From assembly GCA_002751075.1 (NCBI GenBank), contig NAOQ01000375.1:37635-60273 (forward strand): DNA of 22,639 nucleotides, in the 5' to 3' direction. Below, piece after piece: positions 11,701 through 21,200 of the stretch. The notes beneath the pieces are model-generated. The model saw only the letters and a program-made list of their open reading frames with translations, was not told where the DNA came from and did no database searches. The position numbers were made by a program, and so were the translations under genes. Each line of letters begins with the position of its first letter. The stretch's first letter is position 1. The stretch comes from Ichthyophonus hoferi (Eukaryota; Opisthokonta; Ichthyosporea; Ichthyophonida; Ichthyophonidae).

Positions 11701-12867
11701 ATGGTAATATATATGATGGTATGTATGGTAGTATGCATACTAGTAAGTATAATTATATGTATGGTAGTATGTATGATAGTATGTATGATAGTATGTATGG
11801 TAGATGTATGGTAGTGTGCGTGGTAGTGTATATGATAGTATCTATGATAGCATCCCGTACTGTGTAGTTTATTTACACACTTAGACATGGTAAAACATTT
11901 AGTTTTTTATTGAAGCAGAGAGCTAGTCTATAATAGTTCCACATATTATTGGTTTAAAGTAGATTAAGGTCACAATGATTTGTTAAGCTATTTTATGTTT
12001 TAATTTTTTATTAAATCTCAACATGCACATTATTGCATTTTACATTAACATTAGCATTATTATTATTTAGTCCTATTTGCTAAACTATATTTTAAAATAT
12101 CATTTCTAGTAGTTATGATTAATATAATTATTAGCAATATATATTTAATTAGTAGAAAGTTATGATTCAAAACAGTAGTTAATTTTAATTTTTTTTAATT
12201 CCATTTAACATCCAATGAATTTATGTGATTAGAGTATGAATGAGGTATATGCGTGCTCATTCGATATAGAGAAGACTACACACATGATCATCATACTAAA
12301 CATCCAACCCACCCAATGAATTTATATGATTAGAGTATGAATGAGGTATATGCGTGCTCTTTCGATATAGAGAAGACTACACACATGACCATCATACTAA
12401 ACATCCAACCCTTATTTTTTTCTAATTGCCAGGTGAAACAGGGTTGAGACAACGTATCGTCCCAGGTGATGCTGATATGGTAACACCACCAACCAATGCC
12501 AATCAAGTGGTATGTTGGTTTATATTATATACTACTATATTGTATTATGCTATATTATATTATGCTATATTGCATCATACTATATTATATGATATTACAT
12601 TATACTATCTGATACTATATTATATTATATTATATTATATTATGCCTTATCTTATGTTATATAGTACTATATCCTATCACATCTTTTACTATATTTACCA
12701 CCTCTCATATCCTACCTTACCTTATACTATATTTACCCACCTATCAGGTCCCACCACCTAGACGTAAAGCGGGGATTATAGAGACCGCATTGACGTTAGC
12801 CATCTGGGTCATGACTGCTATCTGGTTGTATTTGGTTGCCTGCAAGCTTGCAGTATACATTAAATAA
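8482..12867 (+). CDS. UBE2J1: Ubiquitin-conjugating enzyme E2 J1 (Ubc6-like, ER-anchored)
   Basis: Tail-anchored E2 that passes ubiquitin to ER-associated degradation substrates on the cytosolic face of the ER (family knowledge). Exons: 8482-8515, 9117-9190, 9376-9507, 9848-9932, 10236-10341, 10679-11505, 12433-12509, 12748-12867; 1455 nt, 484 residues. The UBC fold spans about 9-145: [45 protein letters not shown], then the active-site Cys92 in [18 protein letters not shown] stands where other E2s have HPN, as usual for Ubc6/UBE2[18 protein letters not shown] is nearly invariant in the family. C150-P-T-C153 sits where human UBE2J1 has a Cys-rich segment. Exon 6 adds a long disordered linker with a basic helical stretch (about 277-302) and a Glu/Lys-rich block (about 344-394), making the protein about 165 residues longer than human. 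Exon 8 carries two arginines and a lysine before one membrane span (about 455-480) and a short lumenal end. It is divergent from B3GAT and convergent with ASPSCR1. Confidence 0.96.
8555..8860. repeat. TATG/TA/AGTATG microsatellite block in UBE2J1 intron 1
   Basis: Runs of TATG, pure TA (about 8588-8614) and degenerate AGTATGATAGT units fill most of the first half of the 601-bp intron. The 71-codon minus ORF over it is repeat-derived. Confidence 0.9.
9583..9838. repeat. Pentamer array with a higher-order unit in UBE2J1 intron 3
   Basis: CATAT/CATAG/CATAA pentamers are organised into about four longer units. Each opens with TACATACAATACCCTA or a close variant (near 9583, 9629, 9687 and 9785) followed by ATCATAGCATAT pentamers. 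The array runs right up to the acceptor CCTACAG at 9841-9847. Confidence 0.9.
9933..10110. repeat. GTAGTATAG-type degenerate repeat in UBE2J1 intron 4
   Basis: Irregular GTAGTATAG/TATTATAGGTAGTATAG units begin at the donor and fade before the TACTAAC branch site. Confidence 0.75.
10395..10620. repeat. Pentanucleotide array in UBE2J1 intron 5
   Basis: Degenerate 5-bp TATTA/TTATA units with variants (TACAT, TATAG) occupy the middle of the 337-bp intron. A (TCTC) tract and the acceptor follow. Two ORFs here are repeat translations. Confidence 0.9.
11506..11850 (+). repeat. 12-bp AGTATGTATGGT array opening UBE2J1 intron 6
   Basis: About 28 imperfect 12-bp units (AGTATGTATGGT or AGTATGTATGAT) begin exactly at the exon-6 donor GTATGT. 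Because 12 is a multiple of 3 and units rarely change length, the UBE2J1 frame stays open through the array to a TAG at 11865, spelling repeated Ser-Met-Tyr-Gly/Asp. I treat it as intron, because splicing 11505 to 12433 restores the frame leading to the membrane anchor. Confidence 0.9.
12210..12412. repeat. 101-bp tandem duplication
   Basis: Two copies (about 12211-12311 and 12312-12412) each read CCAATGAATTTAT, then GATTAGAGTATGAATGAGG, and end AAACATCCAACCC, with about three substitutions. It lies just upstream of the exon-7 acceptor at 12432. Confidence 0.96.
12515..12740. repeat. Pentanucleotide array filling UBE2J1 intron 7
   Basis: TATAT/TATGC/TATCT pentamers occupy nearly the whole 238-bp intron, grading into TACCT-rich units before the acceptor at 12747. 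Confidence 0.9.
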
Positions 12868-12884
12868 TTGCTCAGCATAAGCAA

Positions 12885-12890
12885 AATAAA
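12885..12890 (+). terminator. UBE2J1 polyadenylation signal AATAAA
   Basis: A canonical AATAAA begins 18 bases after the UBE2J1 stop codon, implying a 3' UTR of only a few tens of bases. Confidence 0.75.
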
Positions 12891-13042
12891 ACATTATATT
12901 ATGCTTTTATACAATGACTTCATTTTATAGAATACGAAAAGTATATAGTAGAGCTGTAGTATGCTTGCCATCAGTGTGTGACTGACAGTTGAGTATGGTT
13001 GCTATTAGTCGTAGGAAATTAGGATAGTAATGCCACCTTTCA

Positions 13043-13220
13043 AGATATTGTCGATTTCAGCCCCTGTAGTAATTATCTCATCTATGTTCAGGGTGGCAGC
13101 TGACTATTGCAAGCAGAAAATTTAGGGGAAAAGCTGTATAACCTTTGTTCAGTATAACTACAGAATCAAGAATTCCTAGTCTGTGTCAGACAGAGCCTTT
13201 TTACACTTTCTAAATATGGC

Positions 13221-13254
<34 letters not shown>

Positions 13255-13290
13255 CCTTTAGAACCCAGTAACAATTTATTAGACAATTAT
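13043..13290 (+). repeat. Dispersed repeat family, copy B
   Basis: Partner of 4400-4635 in the same orientation, sharing GTCGATTT, TAATTATCTCAT, GTGGCAGCTGAC, ATTGCAAGCAGA, CTACAGAATCAAGA and CAGACAGA in the same order and spacing. Its TA run is longer (13225-13252). It starts about 150 bases after the UBE2J1 poly(A) signal. Confidence 0.85.
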
Positions 13291-13939
13291 GATCATAGTT
13301 GTTTTTCCTATGTTGTATATTCGCCACCTATTACAATACGTCTGAATATATATATATTATTGTAGTTTATTAGTAACACACAATAAATAGCATATTTGTT
13401 GCTATATTTTACAATTATATTGTAAATAGGTTTTTAGACTGATGGAGAATCCGTTGACTAAGTGCCTCTTCTAGAGGTTTAAAGTTTCAAATATATGGGA
13501 TTATAATATAGTATAAGGTCATGCAATACTATACATACCCTACAATACACTACAACATAGCATAAAACACTATATTACACTATACTACAATGCAATACAT
13601 TATCAATGATAATATAAAAATATAATACAACATACATTATAATGCCCATTTGCCAATATGATCATTTAGATTAATGCTATAAATTCGATTAAACTGGCCA
13701 ACCATTGGTTCATTAAAATTCCAATATATTTTAAAACAGCCAATCTATATGCCTTCCCAAGAAGTACACAGCTCAAAATATGTTTACAAATGTTTTTTAT
13801 TAATAAGGGATGAAAGGCTTTCTGGATATATTATTATTATTTACGCTTACATCATAACATGATAGCAATTGTAGTCTTAAACCACCGTAAATTTATATTA
13901 TAGACTACATTAAATATATTCCTAATTAACTACAATTAG

Positions 13940-13947
13940 TGACGTCA
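13940..13947. promoter_or_regulatory. Perfect CRE palindrome TGACGTCA
   Basis: The full 8-bp CREB/ATF consensus, 27 bases upstream of the 43-codon ORF. Chance expectation at this base composition is well below one per window. Confidence 0.4.
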
Positions 13948-13973
13948 TTGAATTAACTAATTATCATTAATTA

Positions 13974-14105
13974 ATGTCTAACTCACTTTCAGCTGCTTCC
14001 AAGTATCTGCTCTGGATTTATAAATCGTACTCCCGGAATATTCATCTAGAGCTTTATTTTAACGTCCCATCCAGGGTGCAAGGAGACTTATTCTATGCTA
14101 ATTAA
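13974..14105 (+). CDS. Unrecognised 43-residue ORF in the tail-to-tail gap
   Basis: I do not recognise this ORF. It runs from ATG to TAA (MSNSLSAASKYLLWIYK..., ending LFYAN) in a patch richer in G and C than the DNA around it. It is neither low-complexity nor repeat-derived. A perfect TGACGTCA palindrome ends 27 bases before the ATG. A CTTTCAG that could act as an acceptor lies near its start, so it could equally be an exon fragment of something unseen. A 43-codon ORF can arise by chance in 22 kb, so this is a candidate only. Confidence 0.15.
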   Translation: MSNSLSAASKYLLWIYKSYSRNIHLELYFNVPSRVQGDLFYAN

Positions 14106-14585
14106 ATATAATAATCATTGATTAGCAGTGAAATCCCCTATTATTCTAATTGAGTATTTCACATAGTTCTTTTTAGGGCATCAGCTAAGACTAGATCTTT
14201 AACACTCACTCTTAATCTACCTATAGTATATCTACGGTGGAGTTTTAGATTTTATTATTATGTCTTGCCAGTAATTATGTTATTTTAATTTACATATATC
14301 GAACAGGTTTTATATTTTTCTGAACGAGTTCTGCCCAATAAAAATATATTGTTTTTGATTTGGTTTCGAACTTTTTGAAACATGACGTCTGTGTATAGTA
14401 AGAAACACTAAAAGATAAGTATGATTGGAAATCATGTTTTGAGGGAAAGCGTGCAATAGTCATGTTTTCATATCAACTTGTATAACTAGTTTTAGATGAA
14501 TTTCGTGATTACGTACCAATTAATATACGGTTACTATATATAGTTGCAATGATGATATAGTGTCTATCCTTTATGTCATAGCTAT

Positions 14586-14616
<31 letters not shown>

Positions 14617-14778
14617 CTACTTTATATACGAATATATTCTATTACATGTATTCCAATGATGTGATATATACATATTTGTGTTAATATATATATATACTAC
14701 TAGCCTATCTATTTAACTGTTCTTACACATACCAATGTTACGTGCTATATGTATTGTATATTATAATGATACGGTTAA

Positions 14779-14786
14779 TGACGTCA
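14779..14786. promoter_or_regulatory. Second CRE palindrome TGACGTCA
   Basis: A second perfect copy in the same intergenic gap, followed 45 bases later by CCAATCAG (14831-14838), a strong NF-Y-type match. Confidence 0.35.
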
Positions 14787-15248
14787 TAATCCATATTGTA
14801 TATTACTGCCTATTTTAACTACTGCTGTCATCCAATCAGACAGGGAGTTTATAATGAAGTAAGATTAATTACACAATCTAATGCTATTTCAACTATTAAT
14901 TATATTTCGGAGGTGGTTTGGCTTTTAAATTATATATTTATAGTTAAAAGTAGGAGTATATTGTACATATTCTGTTTATAACAGAATACTTTAAAATACA
15001 CAAAACCAATATATATATATATATGATTATATTTACACAAACAATCAGCAATGTAATATTGTGTAATATATTAAAAAATCTTGAACACTCATAACTAAAG
15101 ATATCTACAAGAACAGTAATAACACTATATATATATAATATTAGTAATATAGTAATTCATAGCTTCACTACAATACTAAAATCATACCACTTCAACGTTC
15201 GCCCTATAAAAATACCCCACAGCAGACCATAAAAGGCAAAACATTTGC

Positions 15249-15254
15249 TTTATT
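15249..15254 (-). terminator. ASPSCR1 polyadenylation signal AATAAA
   Basis: Reads AATAAA on the minus strand, only 7 bases after the ASPSCR1 stop codon (15264-15262), so the 3' UTR must be extremely short if this is used. Confidence 0.7.
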
Positions 15255-15261
15255 TGGTTCA

Positions 15262-18200
15262 TTATTTCCCTAATTTCATCCACTTTGGCGCTCCCCTAGC
15301 CCCATGGACCCCAGTTGTGGCCTTTGACCGCGATGTCTGGGCTTCACATAAGGTAGATATAGGGGGTATATTGTTAGACTGGTGGGAATTCCAGCTAACT
15401 GTGGCTTGGGCGGACTGATAGGTGGTGGAGTAAGCGGATATAATATCTTCTTTGATATATCCATGGTCTGCTGTGAGAGTAGGATAATATGAGTATAACG
15501 GTCTGATAGTACAGAATGATTAGCAGGAAAGAGAAAAGAAGCAACTATGCTTGTTTGGGAGGTAATTGGAACAGCATGCAAATTAATAAATAATAAATAA
15601 ACATTCAAGCATTAATACATAGAGTTACTTCAAAATAATAAAATAAATAAAGCAGAGAGAATATTTAAATAAGAAAAAAAGAAAACGAGAGGAGGAAAGA
15701 TAGATAGATAAAGATATAGAGAGATAGAGAAAGAGATAATTGTGTTCAGTATAGTTTCCAAGACAAATATAAAGCTAGAAGAGAGCTCTATTAGTAAAGA
15801 TAATACGAATTAACATTATATATACCGTAATATATATTAACTATAAACCCAATGATTGGTGGATATTTCTATAAATATAACTATATGATCAACAACCGAG
15901 AAATAACCATTGGTTCTAAAATGATTCGATAAATGGATTATGACAAAGTAAGCATTAGAAATAGGGTATACATACCATTCATAGGGGTTTTAAAGTGAAT
16001 TAATACGGCAGGGAATAGACTGGCTTTTAGAATGGTTTCTGTTTTACTTTCAACAAGTTCCCTAGAGAAATAAAAATATTAGAATGGCATATAGAAACAA
16101 TAAAACTATTATATTATATTAAACTATATAATATTGTACTATGATATAAACAAGAGTATTAATTTAAAAAATAGAAATAAAACAATACAATATGCATTAT
16201 GTATTTGAATAAAAAATCTATGTACATGTATAAATATTAAAAATAAAATAAAATAAATACACCTGCTTATTGGTTAATAAGGTTTAAATTATAAATGCTC
16301 TGTTCTCACCTATAGGGTGGGCTTGTAGAAAGCGTAAAGGAACCGATCATATGCGTGTAAATATGTTGGCGGACAAATTCAAAAACATTACTAAGAGGTT
16401 CACTGGGATGAAAATTACCCTGAAGTACCCTCCTATTGGTTACAGGTTATAGCCAATTAGTACTGTGTCCCAGTAATCCGAATCATGATTAAGAGCCAAT
16501 AATAATACTCTATATTAAGTCATATGTAACATACTTGACATGGTAGGTAAGGCCTAATATTACGCTAATAATTAAAAAAAGTTATGTTATTAAATGTTAG
16601 ATTACGGCTTTCTAACTGGCTAATATTACAGCCAACTACTACTAAATATTATTACATGATATATGATTGGTCAATATTTTGATATATAAAAAAGATGGGT
16701 TATAAAGAGTTTAATTTATTAAGTTAAGTTTAATAGTAGATTAAGATTCAAATAGTTGCTATTGTACACTTACACATATAGATGATGTACATTATGAACC
16801 CAGCAATACTAGCAGATAATATAATTCATACAATGCATAACTCGTACATCCTTTCCATTATAGTACTTTATTATAATCTAATATTAGAATGGCTTGGAAT
16901 CACAATCACATCACGTGGGAACCAATGATATGAAATCATTAAAATTAACTAGACTTCACATTAAATGATATATACACCCTACATGTACATAAAAAGATAA
17001 ATAATCCCCACAGTCCAAACCACAAACATAGATATAAAAATAATTTATTATAACCTATAAACTAGCAAAATTTTAAAATTAACAGTACAAATTAAAAATA
17101 TCAATTTAAAATAGATATTAAAAATTGCTAATTGTTAAAACAACTATAACCTTTTTAATATATATAAGAATATATATAAACTGTAAAATATCAATTTAAA
17201 TAGTTGGCAAAAATAGATCTACCAATCAATTATAGCCTATATTGTCATTTTTTAAAAATTCAACATTTAAAATCCAAATTTAATTAAAATATAATTTTAT
17301 CAAAAACAAAGAAAATTTAAAACATCAAGGCATATATATAAAATACAATATATATAGTATCCGGGTTAATGATATAAGTATTACATCTACCAATAAATCA
17401 CTAGTCTATTATAGACTGTCAATCTTAAATTGAAATATATTTTTGAAAACAGCAATAACCTATTTAACACATATATAGGTATATATATACTATGCAAAAT
17501 ATCGGTTTTAATGACACACCTATCCGGAAACTGAAATCTCATAACTGCTTCTTGGTGATTGGCTATCTTATCTGCAATGGTATTCTGGTCCCTTAAGCTA
17601 TTGGAGAAAATAATAGGGATGGATCAGTCATTGGGTGAGAGTCACGTGGGGCTAGGCATGCATTATATATATATGTACACCTACTTACGTACATACAGCC
17701 ACACACATACACACTTACCTGGAAGTGACCAGTGGTTTTTCCTCTATGGCTTTCTTTTCAGCTGTCCTTTGTTTCAGCAGAATTTTAACGTCATCAACTA
17801 CATACTTGCTCCGGTTAATTATCATCCTTGGCCTTAATTAACTTAATTAATGACATTAATATACAGTAGAGTTGGTGTACGAAGAGCAGTGTATATGATT
17901 GGTTTGGAAAAAATGCAATATAATATACCACAATAAAGTATAATCTGATACAAAATATTATAATGTAATGTAGTATAAAATAATAAAATAAATTATAATA
18001 ATAATATAATATAATATAATGCAATACAATAGAATATGATGTAATGCAATACAATGTTCTATTAACATACTCCCATGAACTGAGGTTAAAATGATATCAA
18101 CCAACCAACCTGTGACATTATAAAATTCGTCTGGCAGGTTGCTATTGGTTGTTGGGGCCGAATCAAGTTCAAACACCGCCACATTACGATTGATTGGCTC

Positions 18201-21200
18201 TCCAATTTTCACACAATCTCCTTTAGATCCCCCTAAATTGAAATTACAAGGCACATTCATTAACTAATTCATTAAGCAGGCCAATAAGAATACACGTAAC
18301 GCGTATACATGATGCATGATGCATGGGAATAAAATGCAAAGAAAATAATGGGTGTGCCAATTTGATAGATAATCCTATATATATATATATATATAATTAT
18401 CTTAGAAAAGAGAGTAAAAAAGAGATATAGAGCAAGAAAAAGAAATAGAAAAACGGGTATATAAGGATAGAGATAAGATAGAGAGAGAGAAAGAGAGAGA
18501 GAAAGAGATAGAAAGAAATGAATATATATATTGACAAGATTTAATGAAAACAAAGAAGGAAACAAACTATAAGCCATAATAACAATCACAATTTAAACGC
18601 GCCTTCTAATTGGTGGCATATCGTTTTTAAATGACATACATGGGAAGGTATCATCAATTCCCATCAATAACGTTATGATTTAAATATTAGAATCTAAAAA
18701 CACTATATCTACCAACCATCAAATAGAGATACCACAACTCCACGTGATTTTACAACAGTCAATGAAGAGTTTAATAAATAAAGTCCAATTTAAAACCATT
18801 ACTTACCTGTGTTGCTATTGGTCTCGGTGGTATTAATACTAACACTGTATGGAGAGTAGCTTTGTCAGTACACATACATATATATATATCTAGATATCTA
18901 TATATGGTAAACCCAATAGGATATGTCCTCTCCCTCTCCTACGTATACCTACGTAAACCTCTTCTTATAGCCTCTTATCGCTTAGTAAGCCTCAAGTACC
19001 AATGCCCATTATATATACCCATACACAAGCAACAAATTACTTTACTTACGTCTTCTTGGGAAATTTAAACTCCTTAAAAGGCATTGCCTCCTCGTTGCTC
19101 ATTGGTTCAGAGGCCAATGAAAAACCAACTATATCACCTATAGTCTGAGGTTGCTGTCTTGCTATAGGTCCTGGCCTGGTTGTCATGCGCTGTTTCTCCC
19201 AATCCATTGGTTCGAAACCTGTCTGCCAAGTTGGACAAACCAATTGAGAAAGCAAATATAAGTACACTATATATATATATATATATATATAATAGAATAA
19301 AGAAAATGATAATAGATGAAATAATCCTAAAATAGAAAAGAGATGGAGAGAAAGATAGAAAGATAATAAAATAAATTTATTTGGAGTTTTAAACGCAATG
19401 CATATATAATTGTATATGAAAATGCACAAGATGATGATAACTACATGATATGTCTATCATTCATAAAATCTAAATTTAAAGCAAACGAATTAGAAAAAGG
19501 AAATTAACCAATAAATACCAAGTATTAAAATATTAGTAACATGCATACATGTACCTGATTGGAAGAATTTGTCTGAAACGAGTCACGTGTACCACCGCCC
19601 AATGAAGTGTTTGATTGGGTATCATGTCTTAACGAAGAAGAATCATTGGTCGGTATAGGAGGTGTAGCGGTTTTTATCTCTGTGCGGGTATTGGTAGATG
19701 TAGACTTCGATAAAATCTGTTGCTGTGGCAATGGTTGGTTATCAACCACTGATTCAGCAGCCTGCACAGCAATTACTTTGTGTTCATTGGTGATTTGGTC
19801 AGCAGCTAATAGAATAGGATCCATGTCTTCCCATGGAAGGTCTGGGGAAATGATATTGGGTTACATATAAATTTAAGTATACATATATAATGGTAGTTAT
19901 TGTTAAATAGTTACAGTTAATTGTATCTAAAAATAACTATTGGTGTGCACATCTATTACATTATATGCGCTAGCGTATGCATGCTTGTAAGGTAATAAAG
20001 AGAGCAAAATAATGTAGTAAACAATAACAAAGATAACTAAAAAATATTTCACTACACAATAAATATGTATTTTAAGCTATAAAAGTCTCTTATAAACTCA
20101 TTTAACCAATAAAGTTATACTAACTGTCTCCATTTATGTTTTTATGTTTAAAATTGTCTTTTAAAATGTAACCATACCGGTCTGTTGGAAGGTTAAACGA
20201 ACAACCGCACTCCCTTCAGTTACCCCAGTGGCCTCTATAGTAGTACTAGCTAGATCTTGAGGAGTGTGGCCATATCGTTGATTAAGAATCAAGAGGACTG
20301 GCTGTTCGTATACTTCTTTATCTTCCCTGCAAGTATGCGTGTGTAAGAGAAAGAGGCGGAAAGAGCGAGAGCGAGAGAGAGATATATATATAAATATATA
20401 TATGCAACCTTGGCCCGTGGCGTCTAGTTATACAGGTCTCAACCAATTCGGGTCGGGCCTCTAAATCACAGAGAACCTTCCAAAGGAGAGTAGAAGATGA
20501 TGTCACGTGATTAACTCTCTTTCCATCAGGTAATTGGATGATCTATAAATTAAGGGAGACATAGTTAACGATTATGTTGGACGTTGAATATATATTGTGA
20601 AAAAATATTGAATCCATATAACCAATTAATTACTTATTATTATCATGGTCTTATACATAGATGTATACATACATACATATATAGATCCATCTATGCTATC
20701 ATACCTATAAGCACAACTACCTTCTATGCAACTTTGTGTATACAGCCAATGGGTTGACGTTGTTAAAACCCACCTACCAATGTGACATCTTGAGCTTTCC
20801 GTATAGTATCCATTTTTAGTAATTCTAACTTGGCATTATTAGGTATATTAGCCAGTCGAAGAGTGAGAGATAGATTAACTGGCTTATTTTGGAACTTGAG
20901 TGTATACTGATTGGAGGGCACCTTGATCTTGCGACATATCTATTGGTCGGATTAACATGTAAATATTATTATAGATAGGTAGAGAAAGGGTAGAGAAAGA
21001 GAATGAGATGAGGAGAGGAGATGTAGAGGCAGAAGAAACAAAATAAGATGATAACCCATACATATTCGCGCAACAACGTTATCACATTACACATATACAT
21101 ACACATACATACCCATAAACGCATATATACTCCTATATATAAACACACATACAGATATTCATATATATATATAGCAAGTAATAGACCCTACCTGTTCCAG

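Larger units (their letters stand above)
12891..15248. other. Tail-to-tail intergenic region, UBE2J1 and ASPSCR1
   Basis: About 2.4 kb between two poly(A) signals. Contents: repeat copy B (13043-13290), a pentamer patch (about 13500-13640), TA runs (13225-13252, 14589-14616), two TGACGTCA sites and the 43-codon ORF. The 61-codon ORF at 14796-14981 shows nothing recognisable. I see no other gene. Confidence 0.7.

Noticed and set aside
10710-11867. A single 385-residue open reading frame
   Set aside because: Only the part to 11505 is coding. The GTATGT donor and the exon at 12433 restore the frame towards the conserved membrane anchor, and the rest is the intronic 12-bp repeat.
11177-11888. 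Two overlapping minus-strand ORFs (129 and 229 residues) opposite UBE2J1 exon 6
   Set aside because: They are shadows of the Glu/Lys-rich coding region and the 12-bp repeat: low-complexity Ser/Leu and His/Thr/Ile sequence with no own features.
15276-15608. 110-residue minus-strand ORF over the ASPSCR1 terminal exon
   Set aside because: The conserved ending APKWMKLGK-stop and the exon-12 phase show that exon 13 is read in another frame. The longer ORF also runs into intron 12.
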